Source of the DNA: Dysgonamonadaceae bacterium
Lineage (GTDB): Bacteria; Bacteroidota; Bacteroidia; Bacteroidales; Azobacteroidaceae
NCBI GenBank assembly: GCA_031260045.1
Contig: JAIRKO010000051.1
Coordinates: forward strand, 52,330 to 116,329
Direction: 5' to 3'
DNA: 64,000 nucleotides
Shown here piece by piece: positions 29,529-38,830 of this stretch. Within the stretch, counting starts at the first letter, position 1. Each line of letters starts with the position of its first letter. Both the position numbers and the translations under genes were made by a program. Under the pieces are notes generated by a model, which made no database searches, had not been told where the DNA came from, and saw only the letters and a program-made list of their open reading frames with translations.

Positions 29529-30188
29529 TTAAATATATATTCTAAATACGAAAATTCTATATATATAAATATAACATGTATAGAATTTTGCTCTTTTATA
29601 TATATATCGATGCCCTTCTATGTAGGAAAAGTCGTCTATTTTGGAAATATAGGTATAGGTGAAATCCAGCTTTCCGCCGACATACAAATTTCCCGACAAC
29701 CGGTATTGATAGTTTGCGTCAATCAGGATTTTTTTGCGCGTGTAATTGATGACGGGATTCGTTTTACAGGCGTCGTAGCTGATGCCCCAAAAGTTCAACG
29801 GCTTTGTGGTAAAAGCCACGTCGTAGGATAAAACCGATTTGCCGCCTTTGAAGTAGCAGTTCCCTTCGGCGGAAAGCAAGTAGAACCCCAGCAACGAGGC
29901 ATTGAACGTGATGGTTACATTGGACGGGCGTAGTGTTGAGTCGGTACGGTCGATGCGATACAGCTCCGACGCCATTCCCCCGATTCCAAAGCCTGCTTCG
30001 CGGGTATAGGAGGGCATTGCTACAAAACTCATGTCCAGTTTTTGCTCAAATGTCCGGTCTATATTTCCGTATATTAATCGGTTCCAGTACGAGTTCTTCT
30101 TTTTATTTGTCGGAGTTGTGCGAACGGTATTTCTTATTTCGTTACTTGCAATAGTCGGGATTTGTTTCTCCGATTGTTGATAGTACAA
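29529..30188 (-). pseudogene. N-terminal/central remnant of a BamA/TamA-like outer-membrane protein
   Basis: DRTFEQKLDMSFVAMPSYTREAGFGIGGMASELYRIDRTDSTLRPSNVTITFNASLLGFY; C-terminus runs into low-complexity AT-rich sequence. Confidence 0.6.
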
Positions 30189-30250
30189 CTGCTTTTTTCA
30201 TTTGAAATAAGTATGTGTGAACAAGTAAATTATATTTTTTAATTTTTATT

Positions 30251-30286
30251 CCGGATTGCTTCAGGCTACGTGGTTCGCAAAGACGA
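30251..30286. repeat. Dispersed intergenic repeat (GGATTGCTTCA family)
   Basis: CCGGATTGCTTCAGGCTACGTGGTTCGCAAAGACG. Confidence 0.7.
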
Positions 30287-32158
30287 GGATAGAATCGTTT
30301 CAGCAATCCCATCCGCATCCATGCCACACAAACGGTAGAGTTCGGGAATCGTTCCATGTTCAATAAAACGGTCGGGCGTCCCAATTCGCTTAATCGTCGG
30401 CGTGTAGCCGTTTTCCGTCATAAATTCCATGACGGCAGTACCCAAGCCGCCCTGAATGGTTCCGTTTTCGACCGTAACGATTCGCCGGAAATTTTTCCCA
30501 ACCTCGTGCAGCAATTCCGTGTCGAGGGGTTTTAAGTAAATCATATCGTAATGCGCCGCGTCCACTCCTGATTCTTTCGCCTTTTCGATGGCTTCGGCGG
30601 CGATGTTTCCTATCGTGCCGATGGTTAGCACTGCCGTTCCCGTCCCGTCTTTCAGCTTGCGCCCCTTGCCGACGGGTAGTATTTCAAACGGTTTTTCCCA
30701 GTTTCTCAACTCCCCTTTCCCGCGCGGGTAGCGAATGACAAAAACGCCCATTCTCGGACGGCTTGCGGTGAACATCAGGTTGCGGAGCGCGATTTCGTTC
30801 AGCGGGGAGGCAATGGTGAGGTTCGGAATGCAGCGCAGGTACGACAAATCGAAAACGCCGTGATGCGTTGCGCCGTCTTCGCCGACCAGTCCCGCCCGGT
30901 CGAGGCAAAGCACCATATTGAGTTTTTGCAGGGCGGCGTCGTGAATAACCTGATCGTAGGCGCGTTGCATAAACGCAGAATAAATGTTGCAGAACGGCAA
31001 TATGCCCTCCTTTGCCAGTCCTGCGGCATAGGTTACGGCATGACCTTCGGCAATGCCGACGTCGAAAGCGCGTTCGGGCATTTCTTTCATCAGGTAAATC
31101 ATGGAGCAGCCTGTGGGCATAGCCGGCGTAATGCCGACAATTCGCGCGTTTTCCTTCGCCAGTTCGACCAGCGTATAACCGAAAATATCCTGATAGAGTT
31201 GCGGTTCGTCTTTTGACTCCCGAACGGTTCGCTCGCCCGTTTCCTTGTTAAATTTTCCGGGAGCGTGCCAAACAGTGGCTTCCCGCTCGGCAGGTTCAAA
31301 ACCTTTGCCCTTGACTGTCCTGATGTGAAGCAGTTTGGGACCCGACATGTTTTTGATGTTGTTGATAATCCGCACCAGTCCGTTCACATCGTGACCGTCC
31401 ACCGGTCCGAAATAGCGGATATTGAAACCCTCGAATATGTTGTGCTGATGGGTCAGCAGGGCTTTCAAACTATTGTTGAAGCGCAGGATGGCTTCTTTTT
31501 TGCCTTCGCGGAAAAAGCCTTTTTCTTTCAATGAATTATATAGTTTATACCGGATTGCGTTGTAAGTTCGCGACGCTGTGATGTTCACCAAGTATTCGCT
31601 CATTCCGCCGACTGGTTTGTCAATCGACATATTGTTGTCATTTAAGATAATAAGCAGATTATTCGGCGTTGAAGAAGCGTTATTCAAGCCCTCAAAAGCC
31701 AGTCCGCCGGTCATGGCGCCGTCGCCGATGACGGCTACAATTTTCCGGTCGGTTTCATTTTTCAGTTTCATGGCGACAGCCATTCCCAAAGCGGCGGAAA
31801 TCGAATTGGAAGCGTGTCCGGCAATAAAAGCATCGTATTCGCTTTCTGCGGGATTCGGGAATCCGCCTATTCCACCGAATTTGCGAAGGGTTGGAAAGAG
31901 GTCGCGGCGCCCGGTCAGGATTTTGTGACCGTAGGCTTGATGCCCCACATCCCAAACGATGCGGTCGTGCGGCGTGTTGAAAGCGTAGTGCAGGGCAACC
32001 GTCAATTCAACGACGCCGAGACTGGAAGCAAAATGTCCGGGATTTTCGGCAAGCACTTCGATGATGTATTGCCTTAATTCCTTGCAGACCGCCGCCAATT
32101 CTTCGGGCTTCAGTAAACGTAAATCGGCGGGGGAATTGATTTGTTTTAGTAAGTTCAT
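30266..32158 (-). CDS. dxs: 1-deoxy-D-xylulose-5-phosphate synthase
   Basis: [69 protein letters not shown]. Confidence 0.96.
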   Translation of the reverse strand: MNLLKQINSPADLRLLKPEELAAVCKELRQYIIEVLAENPGHFASSLGVVELTVALHYAFNTPHDRIVWDVGHQAYGHKILTGRRDLFPTLRKFGGIGGFPNPAESEYDAFIAGHASNSISAALGMAVAMKLKNETDRKIVAVIGDGAMTGGLAFEGLNNASSTPNNLLIILNDNNMSIDKPVGGMSEYLVNITASRTYNAIRYKLYNSLKEKGFFREGKKEAILRFNNSLKALLTHQHNIFEGFNIRYFGPVDGHDVNGLVRIINNIKNMSGPKLLHIRTVKGKGFEPAEREATVWHAPGKFNKETGERTVRESKDEPQLYQDIFGYTLVELAKENARIVGITPAMPTGCSMIYLMKEMPERAFDVGIAEGHAVTYAAGLAKEGILPFCNIYSAFMQRAYDQVIHDAALQKLNMVLCLDRAGLVGEDGATHHGVFDLSYLRCIPNLTIASPLNEIALRNLMFTASRPRMGVFVIRYPRGKGELRNWEKPFEILPVGKGRKLKDGTGTAVLTIGTIGNIAAEAIEKAKESGVDAAHYDMIYLKPLDTELLHEVGKNFRRIVTVENGTIQGGLGTAVMEFMTENGYTPTIKRIGTPDRFIEHGTIPELYRLCGMDADGIAETILSSSLRTT

Positions 32159-32288
32159 TGTCGTTTTTTCAGAATATAGTTAATTTCGAGCCTGCAAAGT
32201 TACGTAAACAGGCACATATTTTTGTAATTTTGCGCGGTTAATTGATGTCGCTTATGCACAAATTGACACGAAAAAAATCAGTGAACGT

Positions 32289-33224
32289 ATGAAATTCAGA
32301 ACAGAGCTGTCCGTTTCAACCGGAGATTTTAAGATTTCACATTCCGACGCGATTGCGATGGCGGGTTCCTGTTTTACGGAAAATATCGCCGTAAAAATGT
32401 CGGACGCCGGTTTCAATATCGACGCCAATCCCTTTGGTGCGATTTACAATCCTTTGTCCCTGTCTTTGAATCTCAATCGCTTGATAGATGGGAAACCGTA
32501 TGCCAAAAATGAACTTTTCGAGGACAATGGGCTGTTTCACAGTTTTGCCCACCACAGCCGTTTTTCGGGTACGGATATTTCGGAAACTTTGGAAAAAATC
32601 AACTCGCGTTTGGCGTATTCATCGGCTTTTCTTCGGAAAGCAGGTATGCTCATCGTTACATTCGGGACGGCATTCGTCTACCGTTTGCGGGTGACGGGGG
32701 CGGTTGTTTCCAACTGCCATAAACTGCCGTCTTCTCGTTTTATTCATGAACGGACGGGGCTGGAAGATATTGCAGTGGAATGGAACAGCCTTGTCGAACG
32801 TTTGAAAGGGTATGCGCCCGAAATCAAAATCCTGTTTACAGTCAGTCCGTTACGCTACCTGAAATACGGATTTCACGAAAACCAGTTAAGCAAAGCAACG
32901 CTTTTGCTGGCGATAGAAAAAATAATCCGCAACAACCGCGATACATATTATTTCCCTGCCTACGAAGCCGTAACGGATGATTTGCGGGATTACCGTTTTT
33001 ATGCCGACGACCTGATTCATCCTTCCGAACAGGCGATTGATTATGTTTGGGAAAAATTTTCCGAAGCGTATTTCGATAAGGCGACGTTGCGGATTGCACA
33101 GGAATTTGAATCTGTTGAGCGGGCGTTGCGGCATGAGCCGTTTTATCCGGAATCGGCTGAGTACAGGGAGTTTTTGAGGAAAACAGAGGAGAAGAGGGCG
33201 CGGTTGTTGCGGAGGATTACTTAG
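32289..33224 (+). CDS. GSCFA domain protein
   Basis: IAMAGSCFTENIAVKMSDAGFNIDANPFGAIYNPLS; Bacteroidetes GSCFA family. Confidence 0.92.
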   Translation: MKFRTELSVSTGDFKISHSDAIAMAGSCFTENIAVKMSDAGFNIDANPFGAIYNPLSLSLNLNRLIDGKPYAKNELFEDNGLFHSFAHHSRFSGTDISETLEKINSRLAYSSAFLRKAGMLIVTFGTAFVYRLRVTGAVVSNCHKLPSSRFIHERTGLEDIAVEWNSLVERLKGYAPEIKILFTVSPLRYLKYGFHENQLSKATLLLAIEKIIRNNRDTYYFPAYEAVTDDLRDYRFYADDLIHPSEQAIDYVWEKFSEAYFDKATLRIAQEFESVERALRHEPFYPESAEYREFLRKTEEKRARLLRRIT

Positions 33225-33238
33225 GGATTTCCATTTTT

Positions 33239-33541
33239 TCAATCCCGCTTCAATTTCTTCAATGCTTGGCAGCGCCGATTTGTAGTTAAAGGGATTTGAA
33301 AAATCGGATGGTTTTCTAATTCGTCAGCAACTTGTAAATTTCGTTCGGAAAATCTGCTCATATCCGGAAAATCAGATCGCAACTCTTTACTCAACTGCTC
33401 AAAAAATCCGCATCCATCTGCCGAACAACAATATCGCGTCCCAAATCCCAATACAGGCGCAACAATTCGCTGTTTACTTTTATCGCAGCCTTAATCTGAC
33501 TTTGGCGAATACGTTGCTTCAATTCGCCCAGCCATTGTCTA
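33239..33541 (-). pseudogene. YhcG/DUF1016-type PDDEXK nuclease, N-terminal remnant with frameshift
   Basis: Minus-strand reading: WLGELKQRIRQSQIKAAIKVNSELLRLYWDLGRDIVVRQMD, then in another frame GFFEQLSKELRSDFPDMSRFSERNLQ. Confidence 0.65.
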
Positions 33542-33545
33542 TAAT

Positions 33546-34949
33546 TTACTGTCTTTTATTTGCATTTTGTAAAGTATAATTTACCGACCGGTTAACCGTA
33601 ATTTTTCCATCAACAATTTTAGCCCTGCCCTGCTCTATCAGCAAATCGCAGGCGGCATTCATGCAACGGTAATGTTGGAACTCGCCGCGCCAAAGCCGTA
33701 AACTTTCCTCGTTTCGGACAGCAAACCTTCCCTGCCTGCGCCGAAACAGCGGGAGAGAATTTTTATCATTGCTTCGGCAATTTCTTCTCGTATGCCGGCG
33801 GAATCAACGAGCGTTTGCGCATCCAAATCCGTTATTGCATCGTCGTTTGCCGATATAATTTGATATTGCGCATGAAGTTCGTTTTGTTTTTGAAAAAAAT
33901 GTGTTTGCCGCTGTTCGCACCGGGAAAACAATCTCGTCGCAAGCGTCCAGATGTGCAAGGATGCCGTTTACCTCAAAAATAGACTTGTCTAAAGGCGCGA
34001 TTTTGGCAACGAGCTGGTCGGCGTAATCGTTCAGTTTTTCCTTGTCGGATTGCAGAGCATCAAGTTTTCGGTAAACTTCGTCATTCAACTGAACTTTTTT
34101 TGCACAGAGTATTGCGTCCATCTGGCTTGAATCGGCGTCGACGACCTGAAACACGTCGCCCGGTTTCAAATGCCTGTCGAAATCGAAATTAACAAGTTCT
34201 TCCGATATTTTCCCGCAAGCCGTAGCATCGCCGCTTATTGCCCTGATAATGGAATTTTGTTTTACTTTGTCTTTATGTCGGATTAAATCCTTGTACATAT
34301 TGATTTTAAGGAAGGACAATAAACTCAAACCAACGTTGAAATTCACTTCCCACTGGGTGTGAGCAACAAGTTCCCTGATGCTTTTGAGGTAAGGTCTGAC
34401 ATCGGCAACATCATCGTCGAACGAGGGAAGCGAGAGTCCGAAATTGTTTTCCAATTTGTGGCAAAGCGTTGGATTGATAACGATTTCATCTTCGTGAAGC
34501 GAGAGAATATAGGGCGCGGCAATGGATTCGACCGTCAAAGTTACAGGTACAAGAATAATTGGAGAATTGAAATAAATATCGGAATTTACCGATTCCTTCC
34601 ATTTCAAAAAGCCGAACGACAAATATAGGATATTGGTGCCTTGTTCTTCGTTGGCGGTTCTTGTTCTGTCCCTCAAATACCTCAAGGTTTTTTGCATATC
34701 CGTGATATTCTGGTTGGTTTCCACGCTATATACGGTTTTTTCCGGCAAGTTTTCCGAAAACTCGTCATAGTCTGCCAATTCGTCGTAATATGGAAACACC
34801 AGCGGTTTTTCGTTCTGGACAAACGACTTCCAGAGCGAAGCGCAGTCCGGCGTTAGGATTTGCAAACTCGACCGTTTCGTTTCCCTGTAATATAACAAGC
34901 GGTTTCTTTTACCCAAGTCAAGCAACTTGTTTTTCCATTTTTCTGTCAA
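33546..34949 (-). pseudogene. Decayed DUF4011/DUF3320 superfamily I helicase (internal deletion plus frameshifts)
   Basis: Intact DUF4011 N-terminus (KWKNKLLDLGKRNRLLYYRETKRSSLQI) to DSSQMDAI; helicase motor missing; C-terminal DAQTLVDSAGIREEIAEAMIKILSRCFGAGREGLLSETRKVYGFG and MNAACDLLIEQGRAKIVDGKITVNR in other frames. Confidence 0.7.
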
Positions 34950-35053
34950 TATGGGAGTTATTCATTGCCAATACAATTAATTTGAAACACAAAGTTACTG
35001 TTTTTTTTCTCGAATTAAAGAATTTCCGGTACATTTGCACTCAATTCAATAAA

Positions 35054-35914
35054 ATGAAAATGAAAGAATTAAAGAGAGTCGCGGCAATCCATGACATTTC
35101 GGGGTTCGGAAAATGTTCGCTGACCGTTGCCCTGCCGATTATTTCAGCCGCAGGGATTGAAACTTCCGTATTGCCCACGGCTGTTTTATCCACGCATACG
35201 GGCGGTTTCACCGGTTTTACTTACCGCGACCTGACGGAAGACATTCAACCCATTACCGACCACTGGAAATCGCTGGGTATCGGATTTGACGCCATTTATA
35301 CGGGTTTTTTAGGCTCGTTTGAACAATTGGACTTGATAAGCCGTTTTTTCGATGCTTTCAAAACGCCCAACAACCTCATTCTGGTTGACCCGGTCATGGC
35401 GGATAACGGCGAACTGTACAAAATTTTCACGCCGGAATTTGCCGCCGGAATGAGCCGGCTGTGCAGGAAAGCGGATATCATCGTGCCTAACCTTACGGAA
35501 GCGGCTTTGCTGCTGGGCGAACCTTACAATCCCGGACCACACGACGAAAAATATATTTCCGAACTGCTCAAAAGATTATGTGCGCTGGGAGCCAAACAGG
35601 TAGTGTTGACGGGCGTATGCTTCAACGAAAAAGAACTGGGCGCCGCCGCTTATGACGCCGCAACGGGGGAAATCGCCTTTTCATTTGAGAACCGCGTGCC
35701 GGGTTATTACCACGGGACGGGCGACGTTTTCGGTTCCGCGCTTCTGGCGGCTGTGATGAACGGTTTTTCGCTGGGCGAAGCGACCGGAATCGCGGTTCGT
35801 TTCACCACTTCTGCTATCCGAAAAACGGCGGCTGCCGGTACCGATATCCGTTTCGGCGTTAATTTTGAGCAAACTATTCCTGAATTTTTGAAGGATTTGG
35901 GAATTGAAATCTAA
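35054..35914 (+). CDS. Pyridoxamine/pyridoxal kinase family protein
   Basis: KRVAAIHDISGFGKCSLTVALPIISAAGIETSVLPTAVLSTHTGGF, VDPVMADNG, GTGDVFGSAL; start set at 35054. Confidence 0.9.
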   Translation: MKMKELKRVAAIHDISGFGKCSLTVALPIISAAGIETSVLPTAVLSTHTGGFTGFTYRDLTEDIQPITDHWKSLGIGFDAIYTGFLGSFEQLDLISRFFDAFKTPNNLILVDPVMADNGELYKIFTPEFAAGMSRLCRKADIIVPNLTEAALLLGEPYNPGPHDEKYISELLKRLCALGAKQVVLTGVCFNEKELGAAAYDAATGEIAFSFENRVPGYYHGTGDVFGSALLAAVMNGFSLGEATGIAVRFTTSAIRKTAAAGTDIRFGVNFEQTIPEFLKDLGIEI

Positions 35915-35970
35915 AGTGTTTATGAATAAGAAAAGTAGATTTTCGGAAACTGTGCCTGTGAGAGGGTTTA

Positions 35971-36020
35971 TCGATTGCTTCAGGCTTCACTTTCGCAACA
36001 AATCTAATGACGCAGTGAAG
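35971..36020. repeat. Dispersed intergenic repeat (GGATTGCTTCA family)
   Basis: CGATTGCTTCAGGCTTCACTTTCGCAACAAATCTAATGACGCAGTGAAG. Confidence 0.6.
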
Positions 36021-36166
36021 TCAAAAGCCCGCCATTGAAGTTGCTTTATTTTTGGAATAGGGTGGGGGGAGGAGGTTTTCCCGTCAATTCCTTGTTGCGA
36101 CGGAAAAAGCCGCGCCCAACCATATTTGAAATAATATCGCTTGAAAATATATAATGGCAATGCATT

Positions 36167-37108
36167 TCATCCCTTTATCACTGCGGCTAATAATTTGTTT
36201 CTGAGACGTATTATTATATAACTATTATTGGCTTCTTTAATAATATTTTCCAAAACAACCGGATCATCAGGCAAATGATAGGTGCATATCGCCAATTTTG
36301 GGGCAAATTTTTTCAATACATTCGTTGCCCCGCGCAACATTTCCCGCTCGAATCCTTCTATATCCGCCTTGATAAAATCTACGCGCTTTAAGTTGTTTTC
36401 TTCAACGAACCGGTCGAGCGTGGTGATTGATATTTTTTCGGTACCGTCGCTACTTTCGGCGGTAACTTTGTTTGCCCCGCTATTGTTTTCGGAAATTGAA
36501 ATATTCATCTCACATTCCGCGCTGCCCAATCCTTTTCGGACGGGATAAATTTGCCCTTTTTCTACGTCATCGGGGTTGTTTAATTTTGCCGTTTCGCACA
36601 GAAGACCGAATGTTTCCGCCGTCGGTTCAAAAGCATAGCACACAGCGCCTTTCGCAACCGCATATGCACTGAAATCCCCAATCCAAGCGCCGACGTCGAT
36701 TACAATGTCGTTTTGTTTGATGGTTACATCGAAAGCGCCATCCGTATAACCGTATGGTCCCTCCATCATCAAACGGTCTAAATATTCAACGGTGCGCTTG
36801 TCGTAACGGTCGTTGTAAAAACAGTGAAACAGAAAACTGTCTTCAAACACCAGTTTCAATGTCCGCAATTTTTCTTTGTTGCCTGATATGTCGGGGAGTT
36901 TAACCCCGTTGAAATCAAAGAGGGAATTTTTCCCGTTTCGTTTTAACCATCTGTGTTTGAAAAGTTCGGCTTCTTTTTTTACGAAATAATTATGAAAAAA
37001 ATGCAGTTTCAATTCCCGCGCAACACCTTTCAGGAAATAATTGATTGTTTCTTTTAGCGTCCATCGTTTGTAGCGATAGCCGGTTAGCGTGTTCTGATAA
37101 AGTTTCAT
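36167..37108 (-). CDS. FkbM family methyltransferase
   Basis: DIVIDVGAWIGDFSAYAVAKGAVCYAFEPTAETFGLL and VDFIKADIEGFEREMLRGA. Confidence 0.88.
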   Translation of the reverse strand: MKLYQNTLTGYRYKRWTLKETINYFLKGVARELKLHFFHNYFVKKEAELFKHRWLKRNGKNSLFDFNGVKLPDISGNKEKLRTLKLVFEDSFLFHCFYNDRYDKRTVEYLDRLMMEGPYGYTDGAFDVTIKQNDIVIDVGAWIGDFSAYAVAKGAVCYAFEPTAETFGLLCETAKLNNPDDVEKGQIYPVRKGLGSAECEMNISISENNSGANKVTAESSDGTEKISITTLDRFVEENNLKRVDFIKADIEGFEREMLRGATNVLKKFAPKLAICTYHLPDDPVVLENIIKEANNSYIIIRLRNKLLAAVIKG

Positions 37109-37216
37109 TTTGTTTTATATTAAATTTCATTTTGGGGCAAAAATAGTGATTTTTTAGATATAAACCGAACTTTGTTTGAATGGGTGCAATTGTTGCGGGG
37201 CTGAATTATCGCACAC

Positions 37217-37250
37217 GTCATTAGCGAGGGTGAAGCCTGAAGCAATCCAG
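37217..37250. repeat. Dispersed intergenic repeat (GGATTGCTTCA family, inverted)
   Basis: GTCATTAGCGAGGGTGAAGCCTGAAGCAATCCAG. Confidence 0.7.
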
Positions 37251-37275
37251 AATAAAATTTTCACTTATCCTTAAT

Positions 37276-38409
37276 TTACAGCTCATTACCGTTGTTTTCA
37301 ACCGGCAACCAATCTTTCCACACCACTTCACAGCCTTGTCGTTTTACGGCGGCATACACCTCGTCCGGACTGCGATTGTCATTAATCGCAAACTGTTCCA
37401 ATTCGTCGGCATAAACGGCATAACCTCCGGGGTCAGTTCGCGAACCGGCGCTGAGCGAAGTAATCCCCAACCCTGCCATGTTTGTGCGGAAATTTTCGTT
37501 TTCCCGCGTGGACAAAGCAATCTCAATGTCTCGGTCGAAAATCCGGTATGCGAAAATCAATTGCGCCAATTCTTTATCGCTTATCGTTACATTGGGTTGG
37601 AACAAACCCTCGTGCGGACGTATGCGCGGGAAAGAAACCGAATATCGCGTTTGCCAGTAAGTTTTTTGCAGGTAGCGAAGATGCAGCGCCATCATCGTAA
37701 CATCCGTGCGCCAGTCTTCCAAGCCGATTAGGACGCCCAGCCCGATTTTATGCACGCCGGCTTTTCCCATGCGGTCGAAAGCGTCAAGCCGCCGGTCGAA
37801 TTTCGATTTCATGCCTTTGGGGTGGTAGGCTTTGTAGCATTCTTTTCGGTAAGTCTCTTGGTAACAGTAAACTGCGTTCATTCCCGCATCCGCCAGTTGC
37901 CGGTATTCCGGTTCGTGCAAGGGTTGTACTTCAATGGAAATAGAGGAAAAATAGGGTTTCACCAGTCGAATGGCGTTTTCGATGTAATCGACGCCGGCAT
38001 CGCGTGGATTTTCGCCGGAAACCAAGAGAATATGCTGGAAATCGCCGATTTTTTTGATGGCTTCCACTTCCTGCATGATTTGGCTGTCGGAAAGGATGAT
38101 GCGGCGGATGGGGTTGTTGCGATTAAATCCGCAATAAACGCAGTGGTTTGTGCATGAATTGGTTAGATAGAGCGGGATGTAAAACTGGATGGTGTTTCCG
38201 AACCGCTGTTGGGTATATTTCCGGCTCAGAGTAGCCATCGGTTCGAGGTAGGGCGCGGCGGCGGGCGATACCAGCGACATGAAATCGTCGATGTCGCGTT
38301 TATCTTTGCCTAAGGCTTTTTCTACGTCCGACGGGGTTTTTGCATTAATTCGGGCTTGGAAATCGTTCCAGTTGTATTGGGTAATTTGGGATTTGAAATC
38401 GTTATTCAT
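37276..38409 (-). CDS. thiH: 2-iminoacetate synthase ThiH
   Basis: LYLTNSCTNHCVYCGFNRNNPI radical SAM motif; ILLVSGENPRDAGVDYI; SAGSRTDPGGY. Confidence 0.93.
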   Translation of the reverse strand: MNNDFKSQITQYNWNDFQARINAKTPSDVEKALGKDKRDIDDFMSLVSPAAAPYLEPMATLSRKYTQQRFGNTIQFYIPLYLTNSCTNHCVYCGFNRNNPIRRIILSDSQIMQEVEAIKKIGDFQHILLVSGENPRDAGVDYIENAIRLVKPYFSSISIEVQPLHEPEYRQLADAGMNAVYCYQETYRKECYKAYHPKGMKSKFDRRLDAFDRMGKAGVHKIGLGVLIGLEDWRTDVTMMALHLRYLQKTYWQTRYSVSFPRIRPHEGLFQPNVTISDKELAQLIFAYRIFDRDIEIALSTRENENFRTNMAGLGITSLSAGSRTDPGGYAVYADELEQFAINDNRSPDEVYAAVKRQGCEVVWKDWLPVENNGNEL

Positions 38410-38436
38410 ATTATTTTAAGTTAATTCAAAATTGCT

Positions 38437-38529
38437 GTCATTGCCGGCGAAGCGGCGACCCGCACTCTTCCGCAAACCGTAGCTCGCTTTTCAGGGGATC
38501 CCGCGTCGAGCGCGGGATGATTGGGGCTT
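38437..38529. repeat. Dispersed intergenic repeat (GTCATTGC...GGGGATCCCGCGTC...GCGGGATGA family)
   Basis: Related to 43121-43203 and 50061-50120. Confidence 0.75.
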
Positions 38530-38717
38530 TTTAATTCCCATCGGCATATAGGCATGGTGCAAATGTAATCAAAAAATAAAAAATTATAAAAAAACGCACC
38601 CGTCACCAGCGAACCGCGCAGCGGTTTGCTTTGGATTGCCCTTCGACATATCAGGTTTTTACTTTAAAATATGTTGAATAACATATATTTTTTATTACCC
38701 ATATCAGTACTTTCTTT

Positions 38718-38725
38718 TACCTTTG
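38718..38725 (+). promoter_or_regulatory. Bacteroidetes-type -7 element (TACCTTTG)
   Basis: TAnnTTTG match upstream of the 38831 secreted protein. Confidence 0.5.
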
Positions 38726-38830
38726 CATTGTTTTCAAATATACGTTTATTGACATTTTGAAAACGCATACAAGCTAAAAAAAGTCATATAGCTATAAATA
38801 AAATAATTAAAAATATAAAAAATACATGTT

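Noticed and set aside
34790-35053. N-terminal extension of the pyridoxamine kinase ORF
   Set aside because: Overlaps the start of the divergent DUF4011 gene; family-typical start is MKMKELKRVAAIHDISGFGKCS at 35054
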